Positions 15,154 through 21,812 of a stretch of DNA of 21,812 bases are shown one piece after another. A model generated the notes under the pieces. That model ran no database searches. It had not been told where the DNA came from and saw nothing but the letters and a program-made list of their open reading frames with translations. Source of the DNA: an uncultured Gemmatimonadales bacterium (GTDB taxonomy: Bacteria; Gemmatimonadota; Gemmatimonadetes; Longimicrobiales; Gaopeijiaceae); assembly GCA_937983085.1 (NCBI GenBank), contig CALJKZ010000623.1, forward strand, positions 1 through 21,812, read 5' to 3'. A program made the translations under genes and the position numbers. How positions within the stretch are numbered: the first letter of the stretch is position 1; each line of letters begins with the position of its first letter.

Positions 15154-16310
15154 AGCAATGGTTGGCGGTTCTCGCCGTGGGGTTCGCCCTCGTCGCGGCG
15201 TGGCGGCTCCCTCCGGAGCCGGTGGGCATGCGCGACGGCCACGTCACCACCGCCGAAGAGATCCGGTTCCGGCAACTGGAGGGGGAGGTCCGCCTCACCA
15301 TGGGGGTCCTCTTCCGGATGCACTGGTCCGACTCCCTCTCGGCTCGCGTCGTCGCCGAGGCCGAGGATGGAGTCGCGGTCCTCGTTCCCGACGAGGGCCA
15401 GGCCGTGGAGTACCAGCGCTCGAGACTCGCGGAGCGGATCCAGGGTCAGGCGAACGCCCGGTCCGCCGGTGACATGGTGTTCGGGTACGTGATCCAGACA
15501 CACGATCACCGGCGGGAGGATGGAGCGGTCTCCGTGCGCTCCCGTACGGAGACGTACGTCGGAACGCGGGACGGCGTCGACTACTGCCTGCAGGTCAGGG
15601 TCAACGACGGAGAGCGCTGGACCGAGGTGCTCAGCCGGCGCGTGGTGGGAACGGATACCTGGGCACCCCCGTACGAGGACGATTTGGGTCCGTGCCGGTT
15701 CTATCTGGCGTACGGATTCGCCGGGGAGGGCATCCAGAGCTGGCTGGAGGGTGGGGCCATCGAATTCGCCTTCGAACCGCCCTTGGACATCCAGCAGGTG
15801 GACGTCACCGACTACTGGCCCATCCGACGAGGTCCCCTCGGCATCGACTTCCTCTCCCGAAGCGACATTGCGGCCGCTCTCGATCGGTGCCTCGCGGGTC
15901 ACGCGTCGGAGTGCGGCGCGTTGCTGCAGGATCCGGCAAAGAGCTCACTCATCACGCCCCTCCAGGTGCAGGTCGTACGTCAGTCCCCGGCCACCGGAGT
16001 CGGGTCGGCCTTTGGCCGGCGTACCTGGGTGCAGGGTCAGCGGTACCTCCTGTCGGATCTGGAGGCCGAGTTCGGCCCGGACGCGTTCCGGGCCTTCTGG
16101 ACCTCTCCCGAAGATTTCGACGAGGCCTTCGTCGGTGCCTTCGGGGTCGCGCCGGGAGACTGGATGCTTCGACGGGTCGAGCGACTCCAGGGAATCGACG
16201 CACCCGGTCCGGGGGTGCCACGCGGTGCCAGTTCGGCGTCGATGCTGACCATCGCCGCCTTCCTCGGCATCGCCTACTGGCGTAGGCGGGAACGCCTGAC
16301 TGTCGACTGA
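15138..16310 (+). CDS. Exported membrane-anchored protein related to its upstream neighbour
   Basis: The 390-residue protein begins with a hydrophobic signal/anchor (MKQWLAVLAVGFALVAAW) and ends in another helix (SMLTIAAFLGIAYW) followed by RRRER, so most of it should be extracytoplasmic with a C-terminal anchor. The middle has beta-rich sequence (SVRSRTETYVGTRDGVDYC) and the late part contains CLAGHASEC and then FGRRTWVQGQRYLLSDLEAEFGPDAFRAFW and DFDEAFVGAFGV, which vaguely recalls the C-terminal helices of peptidase-MA-type proteins but lacks a HExxH motif. No enzymatic site is seen. ATG 15138 has GAGGAG upstream; ATG 15150, overlapping the previous stop as ATGA, is an alternative. It is the last gene of the operon. 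Its 3' third is overlapped on the opposite strand by the chrA reading frame. Confidence 0.78.
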   Translation: MASGMKQWLAVLAVGFALVAAWRLPPEPVGMRDGHVTTAEEIRFRQLEGEVRLTMGVLFRMHWSDSLSARVVAEAEDGVAVLVPDEGQAVEYQRSRLAERIQGQANARSAGDMVFGYVIQTHDHRREDGAVSVRSRTETYVGTRDGVDYCLQVRVNDGERWTEVLSRRVVGTDTWAPPYEDDLGPCRFYLAYGFAGEGIQSWLEGGAIEFAFEPPLDIQQVDVTDYWPIRRGPLGIDFLSRSDIAAALDRCLAGHASECGALLQDPAKSSLITPLQVQVVRQSPATGVGSAFGRRTWVQGQRYLLSDLEAEFGPDAFRAFWTSPEDFDEAFVGAFGVAPGDWMLRRVERLQGIDAPGPGVPRGASSASMLTIAAFLGIAYWRRRERLTVD

Positions 16311-17594
16311 GACGTCGAGGGCGGACCCTCGAGCAGGGCAGGCAGGCACCCAGACACGGCGGACGGGCCCGCCGAGGAGGGCACGGCCCACGCCGAAGGC
16401 CAACCCGACGGCCATGAGCCACAAGGACGGGACCTTCTTCCACACGGCAGCCACGAGGGCCACCACCGCCAGGAGCGCGGCCACCGGGTCGCGCACTCCC
16501 GCCGCCACCAGCGACGCCCCCACGCCGAGGACCGCCCCCGCCGCCACCGGGACGACGCCACGGAGCGACGCCTTCACTACCGGAACGTCCCGGAGCCTCT
16601 CCAGCCTCGGTGCGGTGAGCAGGACGGCCGCGAACGCGGGCAGGTAGATGCCCACGGTCCCCAGGATGGCTCCCGGTACACCCGCCGCGGCGTAGCCGAC
16701 GAAGGCGGACAGCGTCGAGATGGGCCCGGGGACGGCCTGGGTGAGAGCCACGCCGTCCAGGAACTGGGCCGAGGTGAGCCACCCGTACTGGTCCACGGCG
16801 TACGGCTCCAGGAGCGCCACCAGGACGTAGCCACCACCGAAGAGGACCGCGCCGATCCAGAGATGGGTCAAGAAGACCGTGACGATCACGGCAGGCAGAG
16901 AGGCTGCCGCGGTCGCACCGGCGGCACTCCCGGCGCCGGCGGCCTGCAGCGCGATGCCGAAGAAAGCCCCCGAGGCGCCGGCACCGTCGTCTCCCGGCCC
17001 ACCGCTTCCGGGGCCGCCACCCCCGTGGCTCCGTTCAACCAGCGCGAAGACGGCCCCGGCCACGACCATGGCCACGATGATGGCCGGCCCCGACACCAGA
17101 CTCACTGCGGCCCCGACGGCGGCGAGGACCAGCTGCCCCCTCGTGTCGATGGCGGCGCGCCCGATCTTGATGCCCGCCGACACCACGATGGCGACGATGA
17201 CCGGCTGGAGCCCCCAGAAGACGGACTCCACCTCCGGCAGCGTCCCGAAGCGGAAGTAGAGGGCCGAGAGCCCGGTCACCATGGAGAAGGTCGGCAGAAG
17301 GAAGGCGAGCCCGGTAGTGAGGGCGCCGGCCCACCCACGCTGTGTGTACCCGACGTGGATGGCGACCTCGCTGGAGTTGGGCCCCGGCAGGAGGTTCGTC
17401 ACCGCCATGAGCTCGACGAATCGCTCCTTGGTCAGCCACTGCCTCCGCTCTACGACCTCGTCCAGCATGAGGGCGAGGTGGGCGCTGGGCCCGCAGAAGC
17501 CGAGCAGGGCGCTGCCGAGGTACACCCTGGCCAGCTCCCAAAGCGAAGGGGCCGACGCGTCGGACGCGTCGACCCCCGGTGATTCCCGCCTCAT
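15945..17594 (-). CDS. chrA: Chromate transporter (ChrA, long two-domain form) with unusual C-terminal run-on
   Basis: The first ~409 residues (17594 to about 16366) are a clear long-chain ChrA with two homologous halves. The N half has YLGSALLGFCGPSAHLALM, RRQWLTKERFVELMAV and LLPGPNSSEVAIHVGYT; the C half has LWIGAVLFGGGYVLVALLEPY, QYGWLTSAQFLDGVALTQAVPGPIS. Such proteins export chromate using a proton gradient, or transport sulfate-like anions. After the last helix (VGLAFGVGRALLGG) the frame does not stop: it continues about 140 residues of low-complexity, Gly/Pro/Arg-rich sequence, 366 bases of it antiparallel to the last ABC-operon gene. A frameshift near 16300-16370, or true run-on, is possible. 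ATG 17594 has GAAAGG a few bases upstream and lies 10 bases after the pckA stop. Confidence 0.8.
   Translation of the reverse strand: MRRESPGVDASDASAPSLWELARVYLGSALLGFCGPSAHLALMLDEVVERRQWLTKERFVELMAVTNLLPGPNSSEVAIHVGYTQRGWAGALTTGLAFLLPTFSMVTGLSALYFRFGTLPEVESVFWGLQPVIVAIVVSAGIKIGRAAIDTRGQLVLAAVGAAVSLVSGPAIIVAMVVAGAVFALVERSHGGGGPGSGGPGDDGAGASGAFFGIALQAAGAGSAAGATAAASLPAVIVTVFLTHLWIGAVLFGGGYVLVALLEPYAVDQYGWLTSAQFLDGVALTQAVPGPISTLSAFVGYAAAGVPGAILGTVGIYLPAFAAVLLTAPRLERLRDVPVVKASLRGVVPVAAGAVLGVGASLVAAGVRDPVAALLAVVALVAAVWKKVPSLWLMAVGLAFGVGRALLGGPVRRVWVPACPARGSALDVSVDSQAFPPTPVGDAEEGGDGQHRRRTGTAWHPRTGCVDSLESLDPSKHPVSRRDPEGTDEGLVEIFGRGPEGPERVRAELGLQIRQEVPLTLHPGTPAKGRPDSGGRGLTYDLHLEGRDE
16315..16332. terminator. 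Hairpin just after the ABC operon
   Basis: A perfect 7-base stem TCGAGGG/CCCTCGA with a CGGA loop begins 5 bases after the last stop of the operon. There is no T-run, so it is a weak candidate for intrinsic termination; it may act with Rho or merely be part of the chrA frame that covers it on the other strand. Confidence 0.3.
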
Positions 17595-17604
17595 GCCTTT
17601 CGGC

Positions 17605-19189
17605 TCAGCGCGGACCGGCCGCCTTGACCTCGTCGGAGACCTGTTCCTCGAACTGCTCGAAGTTCTCCTTGAACATGCCCGCCAGCTTCTCCGCCGCGGC
17701 ATCGTAGGCCGACGCATCGGCCCAGGTGGCCCGCGGGGTCAGGACCTCGGACGGTACGCCCGGCACCGCGGTGGGCACCGCAATTCCGAAGACCGGATCG
17801 TCGACGAACTCGCCGGTATCCAGATCGCCGGCCAGGGCGGCGTTCACCATGGCGCGAGTGTGTCCGAGCTTCATCCGGCTTCCCACTCCGTACGGTCCCC
17901 CACTCCATCCTGTGTTGACGAGCCACACCGTGGCGTCGTGCTCCCGGAGGCGCTCGCCGAGCATCTCGGCGTAGACCCCCGGATGGCGTGGCAGGAAGGG
18001 CGCGCCGAAGCAGGCGCTGAACGTGGCCTTGGGCTCGGTGACTCCCCGCTCCGTCCCCGCGACCTTCGCCGTGTAACCCGACAGGAAGTGGTACATGGCC
18101 TCTTCCGGCGTCAGGCGCGCGATGGGAGGCAGTACACCGAAAGCATCCGCGGTGAGGAAGACGACGTTGCTCGGGTGGCCGCCGCGACTCGGCAGTACGG
18201 CGTTCGGGATGTAGTGGATGGGGTACGACGCGCGCGTGTTCGCCGTGATGGAGCCGTCGTCGAAGTCGATCTCCCGCGTGTCCTCGTCGAGGATCACGTT
18301 CTCGAGGATCGTTCCGAACATCTGGGTCGCGTGGTAGATCTCCGGCTCGCCCTCTCGTGAGAGCTTGATGGTCTTGGCGTAGCAGCCACCCTCGAAGTTG
18401 AAGACGCCCACGTCGCTCCACCCGTGCTCGTCGTCGCCGATGAGCCCACGCGAGGCGTCGGCCGAGAGCGTGGTCTTCCCCGTTCCGGAGAGTCCGAAGA
18501 AGAGGGCCACGTCACCGTCGGCGCCGACGTTTGCCGAACAGTGCATGGGGAGCACCCCCGCCTGCGGCAGCATGTGGTTCAGGACCGAGAAGATGGACTT
18601 CTTGATCTCACCGGCGTACCGGGTGCCCGTCACCAGGACCTCCCGCCGTGAGAAGTTCACCATGATGGCCACGTCCGAGCGGCAGCCGTGACGCTCGGGA
18701 TCGGCCTTCAGGTGAGGCGCGTGGAGCACGGTGAAGTCCGGCGCGAAGCCGGAGCGCTGCGACGCGTCGAGGCGGAGGAACATGTTGTAGGCGAAGAGCG
18801 AGTGCCACGCTGATGACCCTGACATTGATGCCGTACTTCGGGTCCTCGCCCGCACGGGCATCCCGCACGAAGAGATCCTTCGCGTTCAGGAAGTCCACAA
18901 CGTCGGCCCGCAGGGTCTCGTAGTGCTCGGTGGAGATGGGGACGTTCACCTTGCCCCAGTCGACCACGTCCTCGGTGGCCTCGTCGCGCACGACGAAACG
19001 GTCGTTGGGCGACCGTCCGGTGTGGGGCGCCGTGACAGCGGAGATGGCGCCCATGTGGACGATCCGTCCGTCGTCGCGCTTGAGGGACTCCTCGTAGAGT
19101 CGGGCGGGGGAGAGGTTCCAGTGCACGGTGCCCTGAGGCTCGAGACCGTGACCGGCAAGGCTCTGCGTGTCGGGTGCGGTGGCTACCAT
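17605..19189 (-). pseudogene. pckA: Phosphoenolpyruvate carboxykinase (ATP), frameshifted
   Basis: Two frames together give one PckA. Frame 1 (from ATG 19189) carries SPNDRFVVRD and LFVRDARAGEDPKYGINVRVIS, then turns to nonsense. A second frame resumes at WHSLFAYNMFLRLD and runs to the normal end, with GLSGTGKTTLSAD (P-loop), LIGDDEHGW, FNFEGGCYAKTI and FSACFGAPF. The family motif at the join is I-(S/T)-E-x-A-W-H; here the Glu-x-Ala is missing and 8 bases appear to have been lost between two GCG triplets near 18808-18812. Restoring 8 bases gives 531 codons, the right length. No other decay is visible, so it is a fresh inactivation or a sequence error. PckA converts oxaloacetate to phosphoenolpyruvate for gluconeogenesis. 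chrA follows 10 bases downstream. Confidence 0.85.
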
Positions 19190-19230
19190 CGGATATCTGG
19201 ACGGCTGACGGGATGACGAATGCGACGGGT

Positions 19231-19267
19231 CGAAACGAAACTGCCCGCCGCAAGCGCGAGCGGGACA
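19231..19267 (-). terminator. Rho-independent terminator after maeB
   Basis: Read on the minus strand, CTGTCCCGC pairs with GCGGGCAG (one-base bulge) across a short GC-rich loop, followed by TTTCGTTTCG. It begins 5 bases after the maeB stop and lies in the 82-base gap before pckA. The T-run is interrupted, so strength is uncertain; it would separate maeB from the pckA-chrA unit. Confidence 0.55.
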
Positions 19268-19271
19268 GATC

Positions 19272-21542
19272 CTAAACTTGGCCGCTTCGGGCCTGCCAGT
19301 CCACCGAAGCCACGGTCGCCAAGTTCATGACGTCCATGGTGGAGGAGCCCCGCTGGAGGATGTGTACGGGCTTCTGCATCCCCAGGAGTACCGGTCCGAT
19401 GACGTCGGCTCCTCCGAGTTGGTCGAGGAGCTTGTACGACGTATTGGCGGCAGACAAGCGGGAGAAGACCAGCACGTTCGCCGGCGCGGTGAGGTGGGAG
19501 AACGGGTATACCGTCTTCAGCTTCACCGCGTCCACGGCCACGTCGGCCTGCATCTCGCCGTCGATCTCGAGATCGGGGTCGATCTGACGGACCATGTCCA
19601 CGGCCGCAGCCGCTCGGCGAGCCTCGTCGTGGGGCACCGATCCGAAGTTCGAGAACGTCACCATGGCGATGCGTGGTGTGATCCCGAGTTCCCGCACGAA
19701 GCGCGCGCTCTGGACCGCGATGTCGGCCAAAGCACGGGCGTCGGGCTCGATGTTCACCGTAGTATCGGCGAAGAAGATGAGCTCGCGGTTGGGGAAGGCG
19801 AGCATGTACAGGCCCGCCACCCGGTCGGTGCCGCCCTTCACAGGTCCGATGACCTGGAGGCAAGGGCGAAGCGCCTCGGCGTAGTTGGCCTCGATCCCCG
19901 CCACCAGCGCATCGACCTCTCCGTCCTCCAGGAGACTCGCCGCGAAGTAGATGGGCTTGAAGAGGTTCCACTCAGCCTCGGCGAGGGTCAGCCCCTTGCG
20001 ACCTCGCTTCTTGAACAGGCGTTGAGCGTACTCCTCCCGCTCCTTTTCCCGCTCGGCTGCGTAGATGATCTCGACGCCGTCGATCTCCACCCCGAGCATC
20101 TCGGCCTTCTCCGCGATGCGCGGAGGACGGCCCAGAAGCACCGGCTGACAGATGCCCTCTTCCACCATTTGCGACGCGGCGCGGATGATGGTGTCGTTGT
20201 GCCCCTCGGGCAAAATGACCCGAGCTCGCCGCCGACGGGCCCGCGTGGTCATCCACCGCATGACCTCCCGACCGGGTCCGAGACTCGCGCGGAGCCGGTC
20301 GCGATACTCGTCGAGGTCGATGTCCTCCCGCGCCATCCCCGACTTCATGGCGGCTTCCGCCACGGCCGGCGACACGTGGAAGAGAACCCGGTGGTCGAAA
20401 GGTTTGGGAATGAGATAATCGCGACCGAAGGAAATCTCCGATCCTTCGTAGGCGCCGCGCACGGTGTCGGGCACCTCCTCCCGGGCCAGTTCGGCCAGTG
20501 AATGGGTCGCGGCGAGCATCATCTCTTCGTTGATCCCCCGAGCACGCACATCCAGCGCCCCGCGGAAGATGAAGGGGAAGCCCAAGACGTTGTTGACCTG
20601 ATTCGGGTAGTCGGACCGGCCCGTGGCCATGATGGCGTCCTCGCGGACCTCGCCCACCTCCTCGGGGAGAATCTCCGGGTCCGGATTGGCCAGCGCGAAG
20701 ATGATGGGGTCGTCGTTCATCGACGCCACCATCTCCTTGCTCACGAGGCCTTTGACGGACAGCCCTATGAAGACGTCGGCGCCCATGAAGGCGTCGGCCA
20801 GGGTGCGCTTCGCGGTCTTCACCGCGAAGGGCTCCTTGTACTCGTTCATCCCCTCTTCGCGACCCTCGTAGATGACGCCCTTCGAGTCGCAGATGAGGAT
20901 GTTGTCGGCAGGCACGCCCAGTCGGCGGAAGTGCTCGGCCGTCGAGAGGGCGGACGCTCCCGCCCCGCTGAAGACCACCTGCACCTTCTCGATCTCCTTC
21001 CCGATGATCTCCAGCGCGTTGATGAGCGCGGCGCCCGCGATGATGGCCGTTCCGTGCTGATCGTCATGGAAGACGGGGATGTCGAGACGCTCCTTGAGGG
21101 TGCGTTCGATGACGAAGCACTCCGGCGCGCTGATGTCTTCCAGATTGATTCCGCCGACCGTCGGCTCCAGCAGCTCGCAGAATCGGATGACGTCGTCAGC
21201 CTCTTCCGAGGCCACCTCGAGGTCGAAGACGTCGATGCCAGCGAACCGTTTGAAGAGGACGCCCTTCCCTTCCATGACCGGCTTCGACGCCATCGGTCCG
21301 ATGTTGCCCAGTCCCAGAACCGCGGTACCGTTGGACACGACGGCGACGAGATTGCCCCGGGCGGTGTACTTGAAGACGTCCTGGGGATTCTCGTGGATGG
21401 CGCGGCACGGCTCGGCCACGCCCGGAGAGTACGCGAGGGTGAGGTCGCGGGCCGTGGCGACGGCTTTCGTCGGGACGACCTCGATCTTGCCCGGTCGGCC
21501 TTCGGAGTGATAGTCGAGAGCTTCCTGGCGACGGTCGGCCAT
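19272..21542 (-). CDS. maeB: NADP-dependent malic enzyme with C-terminal phosphotransacetylase domain
   Basis: The 756-residue product has the MaeB architecture. Residues about 1-430 are a malic enzyme (PGKIEVVPTKAVATARDLTLAYSPGVAEPC, FKRFAGIDVFDLEV, LDIPVFHDDQHGTAIIAGAAL, VVFSGAGASALSTAE nucleotide-binding motif, then NDDPIIFALANPDPEI). Residues about 430-756 are a phosphate acetyltransferase-like domain (ARVILPEGHNDTIIRAA, FPNRELIFFADTTVNI, SNFGSVPHDEARRAA), which in this family is usually catalytically inactive and lets acetyl-CoA inhibit the enzyme. The enzyme decarboxylates malate to pyruvate with NADP+. It sits beside pckA, so this is a C4-to-C3 control point. It is divergent from fabF with 76 bases between starts, where a GGAGCGCTCC palindrome (21549-21558) lies in its leader. 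Confidence 0.96.
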   Translation of the reverse strand: MADRRQEALDYHSEGRPGKIEVVPTKAVATARDLTLAYSPGVAEPCRAIHENPQDVFKYTARGNLVAVVSNGTAVLGLGNIGPMASKPVMEGKGVLFKRFAGIDVFDLEVASEEADDVIRFCELLEPTVGGINLEDISAPECFVIERTLKERLDIPVFHDDQHGTAIIAGAALINALEIIGKEIEKVQVVFSGAGASALSTAEHFRRLGVPADNILICDSKGVIYEGREEGMNEYKEPFAVKTAKRTLADAFMGADVFIGLSVKGLVSKEMVASMNDDPIIFALANPDPEILPEEVGEVREDAIMATGRSDYPNQVNNVLGFPFIFRGALDVRARGINEEMMLAATHSLAELAREEVPDTVRGAYEGSEISFGRDYLIPKPFDHRVLFHVSPAVAEAAMKSGMAREDIDLDEYRDRLRASLGPGREVMRWMTTRARRRRARVILPEGHNDTIIRAASQMVEEGICQPVLLGRPPRIAEKAEMLGVEIDGVEIIYAAEREKEREEYAQRLFKKRGRKGLTLAEAEWNLFKPIYFAASLLEDGEVDALVAGIEANYAEALRPCLQVIGPVKGGTDRVAGLYMLAFPNRELIFFADTTVNIEPDARALADIAVQSARFVRELGITPRIAMVTFSNFGSVPHDEARRAAAAVDMVRQIDPDLEIDGEMQADVAVDAVKLKTVYPFSHLTAPANVLVFSRLSAANTSYKLLDQLGGADVIGPVLLGMQKPVHILQRGSSTMDVMNLATVASVDWQARSGQV

Positions 21543-21618
21543 ATTGAAGGAGCGCTCCGGTCGGAGAGTGGAGGGCGTTGATCCTGACGAAGGCGAAAGC
21601 CGGTGTCAAAGGAGCGGC

Positions 21619-21812
21619 ATGGTCAGAAATCGAAGGGTGGTCGTCACGGGGCTCGGTCCCGTCACGGCCGCCGGCGTAGGGGTCGCAGGTCTGCGCGCCG
21701 GCCTCCGTGAGGCGCGCTCGCCCGTCGATACGGTGACGTCCTTCGACCCGGCGACCTTTCGGAGCCGGATGGGTGCCGCGATCACCGGAGTCGCGGCTTC
21801 CGCCGTCATGGA
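21619..21812 (+). CDS. fabF: Beta-ketoacyl-ACP synthase II, N-terminal part
   Basis: Cut by the right window edge; 64 full codons are present. The start MVRNRRVVVTGLGPVTAAGVG and the later TSFDPATFRSRMGAAI fit the N-terminal core of the KAS I/II (FabB/FabF) thiolase-fold family, which extends acyl-ACP in fatty-acid synthesis. The catalytic Cys-His-His lies outside the window, so FabF rather than another KAS-like enzyme is an inference. ATG 21619 has AAAGGAG seven bases upstream. It is divergent from maeB. Confidence 0.75.
   Translation, partial: MVRNRRVVVTGLGPVTAAGVGVAGLRAGLREARSPVDTVTSFDPATFRSRMGAAITGVAASAVM

Noticed and set aside
19278..21581. Two long plus-strand frames opposite maeB
   Set aside because: Shadows of a well-conserved 756-residue MaeB; no domain signals of their own.

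Overview
The window is a gene-dense, visibly GC-rich bacterial chromosome segment with about 20 protein-coding genes, short intergenic gaps, many GTG/TTG starts and several 4-bp stop/start overlaps (GTGA, TTGA, ATGA). The mix suggests a Gemmatimonadota-like chemoheterotroph: secreted M28, P1 and M24 peptidases, a beta-propeller lipoprotein, a membrane-anchored Ser/Thr kinase and a YtrA-type GntR regulator inside an ABC-transporter operon. That assignment is inference from gene content and remembered family distributions; there is no rRNA or marker gene to settle it. I saw no tRNA, rRNA, CRISPR array, insertion sequence or phage gene.

Layout. (1) 1-3854, minus strand: a compact run of EVE-domain protein, P1-family aminopeptidase/esterase, secreted M28 peptidase and methylmalonate-semialdehyde dehydrogenase (cut by the window edge), which reads as peptide and branched-chain amino-acid use. 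(2) 4014-6003, plus strand: a translationally coupled trio of secreted protein of unknown function, ECF sigma factor, and a membrane anti-sigma-like protein whose outer part looks like a YCII/DGPF domain. (3) 6007-10282, minus strand: MATE exporter, secreted M24 peptidase, and Ser/Thr kinase with three C-terminal membrane helices. (4) 10406-16310, plus strand: a seven-gene operon of small membrane protein, beta-propeller lipoprotein with a pilin-like tail, YtrA-type GntR repressor, ABC ATPase, ABC permease, and two membrane-anchored extracytoplasmic proteins sharing a Cys-pair motif. An imperfect GTGT...ACAC palindrome overlapping a candidate promoter lies in front of it and is the obvious candidate operator. 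(5) 15945-21542, minus strand: a ChrA-type chromate transporter whose reading frame runs on antiparallel into the last operon gene, a phosphoenolpyruvate carboxykinase gene broken by a frameshift, and a malic enzyme with a fused phosphotransacetylase domain. (6) 21619-21812, plus strand: the start of a beta-ketoacyl-ACP synthase gene.

The strongest candidates for something undescribed are the GntR/ABC operon with its unusual accessory proteins (10406-16310) and the sigma factor/anti-sigma-YCII unit (4014-6003). The pckA frameshift and the chrA read-through are either biologically interesting or sequence errors, and reads across those sites would decide.
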